Of a stretch of 14,268 nt of DNA, positions 1-7,968 are shown one piece after another. Every line of letters starts with the position of its first letter. Positions within the stretch are counted from its first letter, which is position 1. Source of the stretch: MGR-bin208 sp043779285. GTDB lineage: Bacteria; Bacteroidota; Bacteroidia; Chitinophagales; Chitinophagaceae. The stretch lies in assembly GCA_043779285.1 (NCBI GenBank), contig JAYWEL010000026.1:1-14268 (forward strand), read 5' to 3'. The position numbers and the translations under genes were made by a program. Under the pieces are notes generated by a model. It was not told the DNA's origin. It did no database searches and saw nothing but the letters and a program-made list of their open reading frames with translations.

Positions 1-13
1 TTTCTGCGGTATA

Positions 14-92
14 ATACCATCTAAGATTTACACATAGTCCCTGCCCGTCCGGTCAGGCGGGCGTTGGACTATTTAGTAAATCAAGATGGTAT
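14..92. repeat. Nested inverted repeat with GC-rich core (REP/MITE-like)
   Basis: Three blocks pair in order across a GC-rich centre. ATACCATCT at 14-22 pairs with AGATGGTAT at 84-92. GATTTAC at 25-31 pairs with GTAAATC at 76-82. ATAGTCC at 34-40 pairs with GGACTAT at 66-72. The core has GCCCG at 43-47 and CGGGC at 58-62. The small asymmetric gaps between blocks would be internal loops. The core is far richer in GC than its surroundings, which suggests a dispersed palindromic element rather than a simple terminator, and there is no T-run directly next to the outer stem. It begins about 80 bases downstream of the porin stop codon, so it could also stabilise the 3' end of that transcript. The pairing is seen directly; the element type is inferred. 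Confidence 0.6.
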
Positions 93-173
93 AAGATTAG
101 AAGCACAATCGATTGAATTAGTCCATCACCCACCATTTCTTTAAACCACTTGATGATTGTTTGTTTTTTTTCG

Positions 174-1232
174 TCAGAGTTTGATTGTCAAATTCGTAGT
201 AACTGAATAATTTTCTTTGGATTGATTCTGAAAAATTATGTCTTTTGAATTGTATAGTTTGCCTTCAATTCTACATTGAATTTTTTTATTTATTTTATAA
301 TCAAGGTTTGTCGAAACTCCTGAAACTTTAAATCCATTCAATGTATTGGTTGGAATAATTATTTCATCCCGGTCATTATAATATTCGCCACGCCATGCAA
401 TGTTCATTTTATCATTCATGGTATATCGTAAAATTATTACCGGTGAAAACCAAACGCCATAATCCATGGCATTGTATTTATCTGTTCCAATGTCGAACCC
501 TGCAATTAATGCGAGTTTATTTTTTGGAAATATTTGTGCATAGAAATTATGAAAAGTTCTGATAGAATTTATACTGTCTGGTTTTACAGAACCAATAAAA
601 TTGCTGTAATTGAGTGTCAATAATTCTGTAGGTTTATAATTAACTTGAACCCCCAATGAAGGATGCTGTCTACCATCTGGTTTTTTCACTTGTTGCCAAC
701 CGTTTAAAACTAAAAAAGCAAGATTTAAATTTTCTTTTTTGTTCGCATAACTTATTTTCAGCCCCGTTTCGTAATACGGTGAATTATCGGCTAAAATACT
801 TCTGGTTAATGTCCAACAGTCTGCACTTATTGCACTTTCAAATCCAATATGGGAAGGCATTATTCCAGCGTCTAGCCATAGATTATGTTTCTTAGCGAGT
901 TTCACACCAATGTTTGCTTCATATATAAATTGAGCCCAAGTAGGCTCTGAACTTAAATTGTATTGCGCATAGTTACCTACCATTAAACCTAAATTTGCCC
1001 GATTCATTTTGTCTGTATAATTTGCTTTGCCAACAATTAAGTTCACGTTTACTTCATCATGTCGTTTGTGAGAATAAATAAAATTTTGTTTTTCCTGATT
1101 AGCCGGATTTGCAAAATCATAACTATAATAAAATTCTCCGTAACCACTAAATGTCAGCTTCTTTATGCTGTCACTTTGTGCAAACAAAATGGATGTTTGA
1201 AATAATAAAAATACAAATACTATTTTTTTCAA
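174..1232 (-). CDS. Outer-membrane beta-barrel porin, BBP2/OmpL-like
   Basis: A 352-residue predicted outer-membrane barrel that probably forms a diffusion channel; substrate unknown. Residues 1-18 are a clear Sec signal peptide (MKKIVFVFLLF...FAQ). The mature part opens with a GYGEFYYSYDF strand and then IYSHKRHDEVNVNL, followed by alternating polar and hydrophobic strands typical of a barrel. The stretch GFESAISADCWTLTRSILAD near residues 130-149 matches my memory of Bacteroidota porins placed in the BBP2 family (putative beta-barrel porin-2). The chain ends in a short strand, TTNLTIKL, as expected for a BAM substrate. The start codon is TTG at 1230-1232: no ATG lies near it, the reading frame is closed by TAA 13 codons upstream, and the signal peptide begins exactly there. 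It appears to be a single-gene unit. Family confidence is good; transport function is inferred from fold. Confidence 0.85.
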   Translation of the reverse strand: MKKIVFVFLLFQTSILFAQSDSIKKLTFSGYGEFYYSYDFANPANQEKQNFIYSHKRHDEVNVNLIVGKANYTDKMNRANLGLMVGNYAQYNLSSEPTWAQFIYEANIGVKLAKKHNLWLDAGIMPSHIGFESAISADCWTLTRSILADNSPYYETGLKISYANKKENLNLAFLVLNGWQQVKKPDGRQHPSLGVQVNYKPTELLTLNYSNFIGSVKPDSINSIRTFHNFYAQIFPKNKLALIAGFDIGTDKYNAMDYGVWFSPVIILRYTMNDKMNIAWRGEYYNDRDEIIIPTNTLNGFKVSGVSTNLDYKINKKIQCRIEGKLYNSKDIIFQNQSKENYSVTTNLTIKL

Positions 1233-1277
1233 TTCTTCTGCCAGTTTTTGGTAATGCTGGTTAAACGCAAGTTAGCA

Positions 1278-1318
1278 TATCGTGTCTTGTTTTGAAATAG
1301 GCATAACAAACACCGATA
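1278..1318. repeat. Bulged hairpin upstream of porin gene
   Basis: TATCGTGTCTTGTT at 1278-1291 is almost the reverse complement of AACAAACACCGATA at 1305-1318. The arms pair as TATCG, TGT and TTGTT blocks with one unpaired base on each side (C1286 on the left, one extra C in the right arm), leaving a 13-base loop. It lies about 45 bases upstream of the porin start on that gene's strand, so it could sit in the 5' leader or overlap its promoter. Single extrahelical bases recall folded recombination sites, but the flanking boxes do not fit attC order. Function unknown. Confidence 0.5.
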
Positions 1319-1381
1319 CGACCCTGCTCTGAGGTGAGCGAATTCGAATTTCGTCCGCCCACAACCGTTGCAAATCTTTTT

Positions 1382-1420
1382 GATAAAGTCTAAAATTAAG
1401 AACTTAAGTTAGACTTTGTT
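1382..1420. repeat. Hairpin, 9-bp perfect stem extended by wobble pairs
   Basis: AAAGTCTAA at 1385-1393 is the exact reverse complement of TTAGACTTT at 1409-1417, with a 15-base loop that itself contains CTTAAG. Three more pairs, two of them G-U, can extend the stem to 1382-1420 if read as RNA from the plus strand. No T-run follows on either strand, so a simple terminator is unlikely. Its role is unknown. Confidence 0.5.
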
Positions 1421-1787
1421 CAAATAGCTCCGAACTGAAGTATAGTTGAATTACCGCTGCTGATTTATTCATTGACCAGACTTATTATTAGCAATACAAT
1501 TGTGTAAGCAGTTTTTCTTTTTCGTTATTCCTTTTAAATCCAAAGTCGAAAATTTTTCAAACCTCATGTAAGGTCCAATAAATGTCGAATCGAAATTGGA
1601 TTAAATGTTTCCCATGGGTTGTAAAAGGTAAGTAGTGGTAAATATTTTTTACGGTGTCTTGCCCTGAAATAGATTGACTCTTTTTTCTATTTTAAAATTG
1701 ATCAAAGTTTATTCTAAAAGATGAATACATAGTTTATATTTAAGAAGTATAACAAATTTTAATAAGCATCTAATACAACAACAATCT

Positions 1788-2165
1788 ATGGACACAGCTA
1801 CATTCTGCTCAGACAAAATTATTGACAAACTCAAACTCTTCAATTATAAATATGAACTCGCCGGACAGACACTAAAAGTGTTTTTGCCTTTGTTCTGTTA
1901 TTTGAAAATCGACTTCAAAACCGACAAAGTAAAAATGACCTCTCACTTGAATTTTGGTTTTTCTTTTCTCTCGTTGGAATACAATTTTCTAATTTACGGG
2001 CTTGGCCTGTATATTCTTGCTTGGTATAAATGGGCAACTATGAACAAAGGCGTTTTTCTACTATTCGGATTGATGGTAGTTCATTTTGTTGTTTGTTTTA
2101 TTAAAATTGAAACAACACGAATAATTATTCTCCATTGGATTGATAACAACAATCAAAATAAATAA
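1788..2165 (+). CDS. Small two-helix membrane protein, unknown function
   Basis: A 125-residue protein that I cannot name functionally. Residues 1-50 look soluble and alpha/beta (DKLKLFNYKYELAGQTL, then FCYLKIDF). Two predicted membrane helices follow at about 60-80 and 88-106, then a short polar tail rich in Asn and Lys. The arrangement of a short N-terminal strand pair followed by two helices resembles orphan hypothetical proteins I recall from Bacteroidota. The start ATG has no visible Shine-Dalgarno site, which is normal for the phylum. It stands alone in AT-rich sequence: the upstream gap holds two hairpins and the downstream side has a shared bidirectional terminator about 125 bases after its stop. 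Codon use and the sensible topology support a real gene. Confidence 0.65.
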   Translation: MDTATFCSDKIIDKLKLFNYKYELAGQTLKVFLPLFCYLKIDFKTDKVKMTSHLNFGFSFLSLEYNFLIYGLGLYILAWYKWATMNKGVFLLFGLMVVHFVVCFIKIETTRIIILHWIDNNNQNK

Positions 2166-2289
2166 CTCTACATCATTGGTCTTTTTCTAAATCACCCTCA
2201 CAACCTTTTTGATTTTGAAATAACCATGAATTAGTATTACCTCGATACACAATTTTAATTAGAGTCTGTTATCAACACATCTTATAAAA

Positions 2290-2323
2290 AAACCGGGTTT
2301 TCAATTTTATAAAAACCCGGTTT
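2290..2323. terminator. Bidirectional rho-independent terminator
   Basis: AAACCGGGTTTT at 2290-2301 pairs perfectly with AAAACCCGGTTT at 2312-2323 around a 10-base loop. T-runs follow the stem on both strands. It lies at the end of the minus-strand S9 peptidase gene, ending just before its stop codon on the map, and downstream of the plus-strand membrane-protein gene, so it can serve both convergent genes. Confidence 0.85.
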
Positions 2324-2325
2324 TT

Positions 2326-4500
2326 TTAATTCGCCACTATTTTAAATTCTTTCGGAGGTTCTACCCCCATCAGGTTTTTTACAAAATAATCCCAACGCCT
2401 GCGCATCATATATAATCCATCAACACCAAAACCATGTCTTGCATGTGGAAAAATAACCAAGTCAAAATCTTTATTTGCTTTCGCCAATGCATCCACTACC
2501 AGGTAGGTATTAGAAGGTGGAACATTATCATCCATGGCTCCGTGAACCAGCATCAGCTTACCTTTCAGGTTAGCAGCAAAATATTGATTGGCCTGATCAT
2601 CGTAATTCGTTTTACCCTTGGCATCTTTTATCAATAAACCAATATACCGTTCGCCCCAGTCATCTTCATAGTTTCTGTTTTCATGATTACCTGATTCGGA
2701 AATACCTACTTTATAAAAATCGGGATAGCGGAACATGGCAGCAGCTGTTGCATAACCACCACCCGAATGTCCCCACACACCTACTTTTTCAAGATCCATG
2801 TACGGATATTTTGCAGCCAGTTGTTTCAGTCCGGCAATCTGATCTTCCAATGTATTATCGGCCATATTGCCATAACAAACATCATGAAAAGATTTTGAAC
2901 GACCCGGATTACAGGTACCATCAATCACTACCACCACAAAACCCAATTCGGCCAATGCCTGATGATCGTTTCTTGATGCAGAAAAAGAACGGCTACCTAC
3001 GCCACCGCCCTGCGGACCAGGATAGATATAATTGATTACAGGATATTTTTTGGATTTATCCAGATTGGTCGGAGAGAACATCAAACCATAAAGATCCCAT
3101 TTTGCATCTCTTGATTTCACGATAACAGGAGTTGGAGCCTGCCATCCGGTTGCAGTTAAACGACTGATATCCGCTTTTCCCAGGTTGGCAATTAATTTTC
3201 CATTCATATCCCTTAAAACAGAAACGGGTGCCACATCAGGTTTCGAATAATTATCGACAAAATATTTCCCGTCGGGTGATAAAGAGACAGTATGATTTCC
3301 ATCTTCCGGTGTAAGCAGTTTTACATTTTTTCCATCAAAACCAATACTATATAAATGACTGAAATATGGGTCCCTTCCTGCCTCTTTACCATTTGCTTCA
3401 AAAAACAGCAACCGATTTTTCTCATCTACTTTTAATAAACGGGTAACTACAAAATTTCCTTGGCTTATTTGATTTTTAAGTTGCCCGGTACTTGCATTAT
3501 ATAAATATAAATGTCCCCAGTCATCCCGTTCCGAGTACCAGATCATTTCATTGGTAGCCGGCAGAAAACGCCAGTTTACCGATCCCTGTCCTGACTCATA
3601 TTGTGTAGCTACTTTTTCTTCAAATATATCTTTCACGTCTCCAGTAACTGCATCGGCTATACGCACTTTGGCTTCTTTATGGTCGCGACTGCTGCTAACA
3701 AAAACCAATTTGCTGGCATCGGCATTCCATTCATTATCATCAAAAGAACCGGAGCAGGAAATATCATCACAAAGTGTTCCTCTTCTCGGATCAGGCGCCA
3801 TTTTGAAACGAATAATTTTCGGATTTTCAATTTCAATAATCACCCGATGAATACGGATGATATCTTTATCGTCGGGCAATGGATATTTCCATGCCTGTAA
3901 TTTGGGTGCGCCTACATTTGTTGAAACAAGATACATATCGCTTACATGGCGTTGGTCCTGCTGAAACGTAGCAATCTTTTTAGAATCGGGTGACCAAAGT
4001 ATGATAGGACGATCACTTTTTTTCCAGCCTGCATTATCGGTGGCATAGCCAAAATCTTTTATACCATCTGTTGTAAGTTGTGTTTCCTTTTTACTGTCCA
4101 CATCCCGTACCCATAAATTCCAGTCTTTAATGAAAGCAGCTTTTTTTCCATCGGGAGAAGCTACATCGTTGGAGAAACTTCTTCTACCGGCCGGTACATT
4201 CTCTCCAGCAGGTGTGGATAAAAGTGTTTTTTGATCAGCGGCATTTTTACGGCTACCATCAGCCGGATTTATCAACACAAATTCTTTTGCGCCATTCACA
4301 TTTACCGAATACCAAAATTTTCCATCAGCCAACCAGTTGGGGCTTACATTGATTCTGTCAATTAGTTTATTGGTATTGAAACCTAAAAATTTTGTCGCCT
4401 GCTCATAATTGGCTGCAGTTAAATTTTTATTGGCTGTTTGAGCATTTGCAGAAAAAACCACTAAGCAGCTCAGTGCAAAACCGATGATTCTCTTTTTCAT
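2326..4500 (-). CDS. Secreted S9 family peptidase (dipeptidyl-peptidase IV-like)
   Basis: A 724-residue serine peptidase expected to act in the periplasm or outside the cell, releasing dipeptides or short peptides from protein fragments. Residues 1-20 are a signal peptide ending ANA-Q. A DPP4-type beta-propeller spans about 45-460, with blade signatures such as LWSPDSKKIATFQ (168-180) and LSPDGKYF. An alpha/beta-hydrolase domain spans about 475-715. The expected catalytic triad is visible: Ser579 in GHSGGG, Asp657 in HGAMDDN and His689 in ARHGFG. The Asn659 position matches the conserved Asn of DPP4. However, the Glu-Glu pair that anchors the free N-terminus in true DPP4 (WVYEEE) is not where expected; the equivalent stretch reads DFGYATDNAGW (149-159). 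It may therefore be a related S9 peptidase with different specificity. Paired cysteines at 244/249 and 531/542 could form disulfides. It is a single gene with its own terminator. Confidence 0.9.
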   Translation of the reverse strand: MKKRIIGFALSCLVVFSANAQTANKNLTAANYEQATKFLGFNTNKLIDRINVSPNWLADGKFWYSVNVNGAKEFVLINPADGSRKNAADQKTLLSTPAGENVPAGRRSFSNDVASPDGKKAAFIKDWNLWVRDVDSKKETQLTTDGIKDFGYATDNAGWKKSDRPIILWSPDSKKIATFQQDQRHVSDMYLVSTNVGAPKLQAWKYPLPDDKDIIRIHRVIIEIENPKIIRFKMAPDPRRGTLCDDISCSGSFDDNEWNADASKLVFVSSSRDHKEAKVRIADAVTGDVKDIFEEKVATQYESGQGSVNWRFLPATNEMIWYSERDDWGHLYLYNASTGQLKNQISQGNFVVTRLLKVDEKNRLLFFEANGKEAGRDPYFSHLYSIGFDGKNVKLLTPEDGNHTVSLSPDGKYFVDNYSKPDVAPVSVLRDMNGKLIANLGKADISRLTATGWQAPTPVIVKSRDAKWDLYGLMFSPTNLDKSKKYPVINYIYPGPQGGGVGSRSFSASRNDHQALAELGFVVVVIDGTCNPGRSKSFHDVCYGNMADNTLEDQIAGLKQLAAKYPYMDLEKVGVWGHSGGGYATAAAMFRYPDFYKVGISESGNHENRNYEDDWGERYIGLLIKDAKGKTNYDDQANQYFAANLKGKLMLVHGAMDDNVPPSNTYLVVDALAKANKDFDLVIFPHARHGFGVDGLYMMRRRWDYFVKNLMGVEPPKEFKIVAN

Positions 4501-4741
4501 ATTATACTTCTATTGTTTTATAATGCTCTTGAAGGGCCGCTAAATTTAGGGAAACTATTTTACAAACTGCCACCTAAACTGAGCTAATTTATGAATGGTT
4601 ATTCTCAAAACCTTCAAGGGTTATCCAGTGAAATTAATTCTCTAAAAATGCTTATTGTGCAAATATTCAAAAGTAAGTTACAAAGTATTTTCCTGCAAAA
4701 ATTTACAAAAAAAATACAGGTCTGATTTAATAACAATAAAA

Positions 4742-4764
4742 AAAACCGCTCTGGCAGCGGTTTT
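4742..4764 (-). terminator. Rho-independent terminator of the charged secreted protein gene
   Basis: AAAACCGCT at 4742-4750 pairs with AGCGGTTTT at 4756-4764 around a 5-base loop. Read on the minus strand, the stem is followed by a T-run. It sits 18 bases past the stop of the 4782-5384 gene. The rest of 4501-4781 holds no gene or other clear structure, only the leader of the S9 peptidase gene. Confidence 0.8.
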
Positions 4765-4781
4765 CTTATTGTTATCCTTTT

Positions 4782-5384
4782 TTAATTTTTGTTATTCTGA
4801 TACCTGTCGTTTTCTTCATGCCATCTGTCATGTTCATTTTGACCTTTCTTATCTTTTTTGTTTTTATCATCCTTTTTCTTTTCATCCCGGTCGTCATCTT
4901 TGTCATGCTTTTTGTTATTCCCTTTTTTATAAAGACCATATTTATGGCCACGACCCGGGTTATTATACGGTCCGTAACTTCTGCCGTTTTGTTGATTGTT
5001 GTAATCTCCATTCCGGTCAGTGGTTCTGTCATAGTTTCGGTTGTCCTGCTGATTCCGGGTATTATTGTTATTTCCAACCTGGCTTATCCTCAGTCTTCTG
5101 TTTTGATCCACTTCGATAATGACATCATTGTTTCTTAACTCGAAGCTCGATGTATTTGCCAGCACCCGTCTTTTACTAAGACCCAAAAATCCCGGCTCAA
5201 CTTCATACAGTTTTATTTCATGCTGACCATAATTCAGGGTCGGCACAGTTTCATTATATTCATAATAACGGCCATCGATACTCACTTCGTAATTTTTACT
5301 GAAACGAAGTATCACCTGTTGCCCGTAAGCAGAAATTGTTGCAGAGAATAAAGCCACTGCAATGAAGATGTAAAATTTTTTCAT
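4782..5384 (-). CDS. Secreted protein with beta-rich N-terminus and Asn/Lys/Asp-rich tail
   Basis: A 200-residue exported protein of unknown function. Residues 1-21 form a signal peptide. Residues 22-103 look like a small beta domain: VSIDGRYYEYN, GQHEIKLYEVEPGFLGLSKRRVL and ELRNNDVIIEVDQNRRLRI. This resembles the N-terminal part of Bacteroidota secreted proteins that often carry a DUF4476 domain, but no such domain follows here. Instead, residues 104-148 are rich in Asn, Gln, Arg and Gly, and 149-200 are almost entirely Lys, Asp, Glu, Asn and His. This second part should be disordered and very polar, perhaps contacting the cell surface or binding ions. The low-complexity DNA creates long open frames in other frames on both strands; the signal peptide and downstream terminator identify this one as the gene. 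Confidence 0.8.
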   Translation of the reverse strand: MKKFYIFIAVALFSATISAYGQQVILRFSKNYEVSIDGRYYEYNETVPTLNYGQHEIKLYEVEPGFLGLSKRRVLANTSSFELRNNDVIIEVDQNRRLRISQVGNNNNTRNQQDNRNYDRTTDRNGDYNNQQNGRSYGPYNNPGRGHKYGLYKKGNNKKHDKDDDRDEKKKDDKNKKDKKGQNEHDRWHEENDRYQNNKN

Positions 5385-5676
5385 GTTTTCTTATTTAATG
5401 ATTACTCCGTTTGTTTTCAGCCGGCAAAAAACAATTGGTAATTCGGTTCATTTTCCGGTTGTTCCTTCATCAGGTATCTACTCTATTCCAAAACAGATGC
5501 CAGATTCTTTTAGAACTGTGTTGAATATGTTAAGATAAAAGTTGAAGACTTTAACATTCAATAAATAAACCTAGAGAAAAAGTTTTAAAAGTCAGGACAG
5601 CGTCCGGTTTAAGGCTGTCTTCCATATTATTTCGACAAACCTTCACATAAACTTTATATTTATTATCGGTTCCTGA

Positions 5677-6456
5677 ATGGTTTTAAATTTAAAAATATTT
5701 TATTCGCCAAGCCGGAATCATTACGTACAACAAAAACTTTTAAAAAATATTTTACATATGCTGGGTATAATTGTTCAACTCGCTGTTTCCTGATTGCTGA
5801 TCTGGTTTTTTGAAAAAGGAAACTTATCCGTTTTAGGATTGGGACCAAGCAAAAAACGTGTGATTGACTTCCTCCTGTTTTTTAGTTTAACGTCTGCTTT
5901 TTGTGCATCCGGTTTTTTGATGAAAATGTATTTTGCAAAACAGGTTTGGCAATTGAATCCGGATATTTCGGTTAAACTTATTTTTTCAGGACTTTGGTGG
6001 AATATTAAATCGGTTTTATTTGAAGAGCTGATTTTCCGTGGTGTTGTTTTATTTATCCTGATCAGAAAACTAGGTTCTTTAAAAGCTATATTTCTTTCAT
6101 CCATTGCTTTTGGTATTTATCATTGGTTCTCTTTCGGCGTATTTGGTCAAATTATTCCAATGATCATCACTTTTTTTATGACTGGTACCATGGGTTTGTT
6201 ACTGGCTTTTGCATTTGCAAAATCCCTTTCATTATATATTCCTATTGCTATTCATTTGGGATGGAATTTTACACAAATTTTTATTTTTTCGCAGGGGCCC
6301 ATTGGAAATGGGATTTTGGTACCGATAAATGCCGAACCTTTCCGGACAGACTCCTATTTTATTTTCTTTGCGGCAAGTTTTTTACCCGTCTTACTGGCTT
6401 TTTTTATAAACTTCCTTTTATTAAAAAAAAGGAGGCTGGAAAATTTCGCATTGTAG
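5677..6456 (+). pseudogene. CPBP intramembrane protease, interrupted by in-frame TGA
   Basis: CPBP (CAAX protease/bacteriocin-processing, Abi) enzymes are membrane-embedded glutamic endopeptidases. From ATG 5677 the frame reads 38 codons, meets TGA at 5791-5793, then stays open in the same frame for 220 more residues to 6456. The sequence before the stop (LHMLGIIVQLAVS) and after it (LLIWFFEKG) form one membrane helix, so the stop falls inside helix 1. Numbered from the codon after the stop, the catalytic motifs are intact: Glu77-Glu78...Arg82 (EELIFRG), Phe106...His110 (FGIYH) and His154...Asn158 (HLGWN). TGA probably replaces TGG (Trp). An in-frame TGA at 5674-5676 sits directly before ATG 5677; ATG 5758 is another possible start. 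Either the gene is newly inactivated, translation restarts at TTG 5794 with a damaged helix, or the base is a sequencing error. Only the stop is abnormal. Confidence 0.8.
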
Positions 6457-6569
6457 TTTGAAAAAAGGGCTAGCTTTAAAAAGAGAACCGCTATTAACTT
6501 TAAGCCAAAAAGTTCTAAAACTCAGATAAATAACAGTATTTTCATCATCACATTTTAAAAAATTGAATT

Positions 6570-7949
6570 ATGAAACACAAAATCCTACTCTCCGCAGTAT
6601 TTGCGTTAGCAATATTTTCCGGGTGTAAAAAAGACATTAGTCCTTTACAGGAAGTTCAGGACATGCCGGTTGCCAATTTTGTTAATTCAAATGCGGCCGA
6701 AAATGCAGCGAATGATCATGTGCCCAATGAATTGCTGGTAAAATTCAAAGCCAACAGTACTGAAAACGGCCGTACAAAGGCTTTAGCCAGAATTGGGGGT
6801 AAGCAGGCAGAAAAAATACTGACTAAAGCCATGCTTCGCAGTGGTGACAAAAATGGTATCTATGTAATTCATACTCCGTTGGCTGTTTTTGAAGCGATCA
6901 ATAATTTGAAAGGAGATGATGCTGTAGAATTTGCCGAACCTAATTTTATTTATCAGCATACTGCAACTTCAAACGATCCATATTATACCAATGGTTCGCT
7001 TTGGGGTATGTCCACGACAAATCAGAATGGAAGTCGGGCTGGAACAGCCTGGGCAAATAACAATATCGGATCGGCCACTGTTTTTATTGGCATCATTGAT
7101 GAAGGGGCCATGTATGATCATGAAGATCTTCAAGGGAATTTTGGTAACCCCGGTGAAACACCCGGAGATGGTATTGATAATGATGGTAATGGATTTGTAG
7201 ATGATAAATACGGATGGGATTTTGACGGAAATAATAACAGCACGTTTGATGGTACCGGAGATGATCATGGTACGCATGTAGCAGGAACGATTGGTGCAAA
7301 AGGCGGAAATGGAAAAGGAGTAGCTGGCGTAGTTTGGAATGTAAAAATGATTTCTGCAAAATTTTTAGGCAGAAATGGTGGTACTACTGCCAATGCTATT
7401 AAATCGGTGGACTATTTTACCGACCTCAAGGTTAATAGGGGTATAAATATTGTGGCCACTAATAACTCCTGGGGTGGTGGCGGATTTTCTCAGGCATTAC
7501 AGGATGCCATTACAAGAGCGGAAAATGCGAATATTTTATTTATTGCAGCAGCAGGTAACGATGGTGCCAATACAGAAACCAGTACCAGTTATCCATCGGG
7601 TTATAATAATGCTAATATCATTGCAGTTGCATCGATTACTTCTACCGGTGCAATTTCTAGCTTTTCAAATTATGCAGCTACCAAAGTTGATATTGGTGCG
7701 CCGGGTTCGGGGATTAATTCTACTTTACCTGCAAGCAGTAAGGGTAAAATAATTTCCTCTTATGGCTCTTACAGTGGTACTTCAATGGCTACGCCGCACG
7801 TAACCGGTGCTGCGGCATTATATGTATCTTCTAACCCAACTGCTACGGCGGCTCAAATTAAAGCGGCTATTTTGGGCAGTGCTATTGCAACTAGTTCTTT
7901 AACAGGAAGATGTGTTACCGGTGGCAGATTGAATGTAAGCGGATTTTAA
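6570..7949 (+). CDS. Lipoprotein subtilisin-like serine protease (S8)
   Basis: A 459-residue secreted endopeptidase. A lipoprotein signal peptide (residues 1-18, SGC) puts the lipid on Cys19; the following KKD could favour surface display, as proposed for Bacteroidota export signals. A propeptide-like domain covers about 50-130 (VPNELLVKFK ... AVEFAEPNFIYQ), the fervidolysin/I9 type that folds and inhibits the enzyme until cleavage. The S8 domain covers about 140-455 with Asp177 (IIDEG), His233 (HGTHVAG), oxyanion Asn330 (AAAGNDG) and Ser405 (GTSMATPH), so it should be active. DEG replaces the more common DTG. An insertion GIDNDGNGFVDD (201-212) looks like an EF-hand-type calcium loop, common in secreted Bacteroidota S8 enzymes. 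No C-terminal sorting domain follows. It begins 113 bases after the CPBP gene and ends at a strong terminator. Confidence 0.92.
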   Translation: MKHKILLSAVFALAIFSGCKKDISPLQEVQDMPVANFVNSNAAENAANDHVPNELLVKFKANSTENGRTKALARIGGKQAEKILTKAMLRSGDKNGIYVIHTPLAVFEAINNLKGDDAVEFAEPNFIYQHTATSNDPYYTNGSLWGMSTTNQNGSRAGTAWANNNIGSATVFIGIIDEGAMYDHEDLQGNFGNPGETPGDGIDNDGNGFVDDKYGWDFDGNNNSTFDGTGDDHGTHVAGTIGAKGGNGKGVAGVVWNVKMISAKFLGRNGGTTANAIKSVDYFTDLKVNRGINIVATNNSWGGGGFSQALQDAITRAENANILFIAAAGNDGANTETSTSYPSGYNNANIIAVASITSTGAISSFSNYAATKVDIGAPGSGINSTLPASSKGKIISSYGSYSGTSMATPHVTGAAALYVSSNPTATAAQIKAAILGSAIATSSLTGRCVTGGRLNVSGF

Positions 7950-7968
7950 AATAAATTACTGAATAAAT

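Larger units (their letters stand above)
1233..1787. other. 555-base non-coding gap with two strong hairpins
   Basis: No convincing coding region was seen on either strand. The gap separates the divergent porin gene and the small membrane-protein gene, so it must hold both promoters, but I see no clear Bacteroidota TTTG/TAnnTTTG pair. A TATATTTA stretch near 1735 only partly fits the -7 element. The first 190 bases hold two hairpins, listed separately, and a near-palindromic run GAATTCGAATTTC near 1340. The rest (about 1421-1787) is plain AT-rich sequence. Confidence 0.6.

Noticed and set aside
1271..1318. Integron attC site
   Set aside because: GTT and AAC occur in the wrong order for paired RYYYAAC/GTTRRRY boxes, and no integrase gene is in the window.
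4655..5138. Plus-strand open frames opposite the charged secreted protein gene
   Set aside because: They are produced by the low-complexity tail of the minus-strand gene. The minus frame has a signal peptide, a recognisable domain and a terminator; the plus frames have none of these.
5594..5621. Hairpin AGGACAGC/GCTGTCTT as a terminator
   Set aside because: The stem is only 8 bp with one wobble pair, no proper T-run follows, and no gene ends nearby on either strand. No other feature was found in the 5385-5676 gap.
5791..5793. TGA read as selenocysteine
   Set aside because: The position is in a hydrophobic helix with no redox role, no SECIS-like hairpin is evident just downstream, and the adjoining residues suggest Trp.
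5663..6104. Minus-strand open frames over the CPBP gene
   Set aside because: They lie antisense to a protein with clear catalytic motifs and membrane helices, and encode nothing recognisable.
6931..7752. Alternative open frames inside the S8 protease gene
   Set aside because: They overlap a protein with a complete S8 catalytic triad and calcium loop and have no features of their own.
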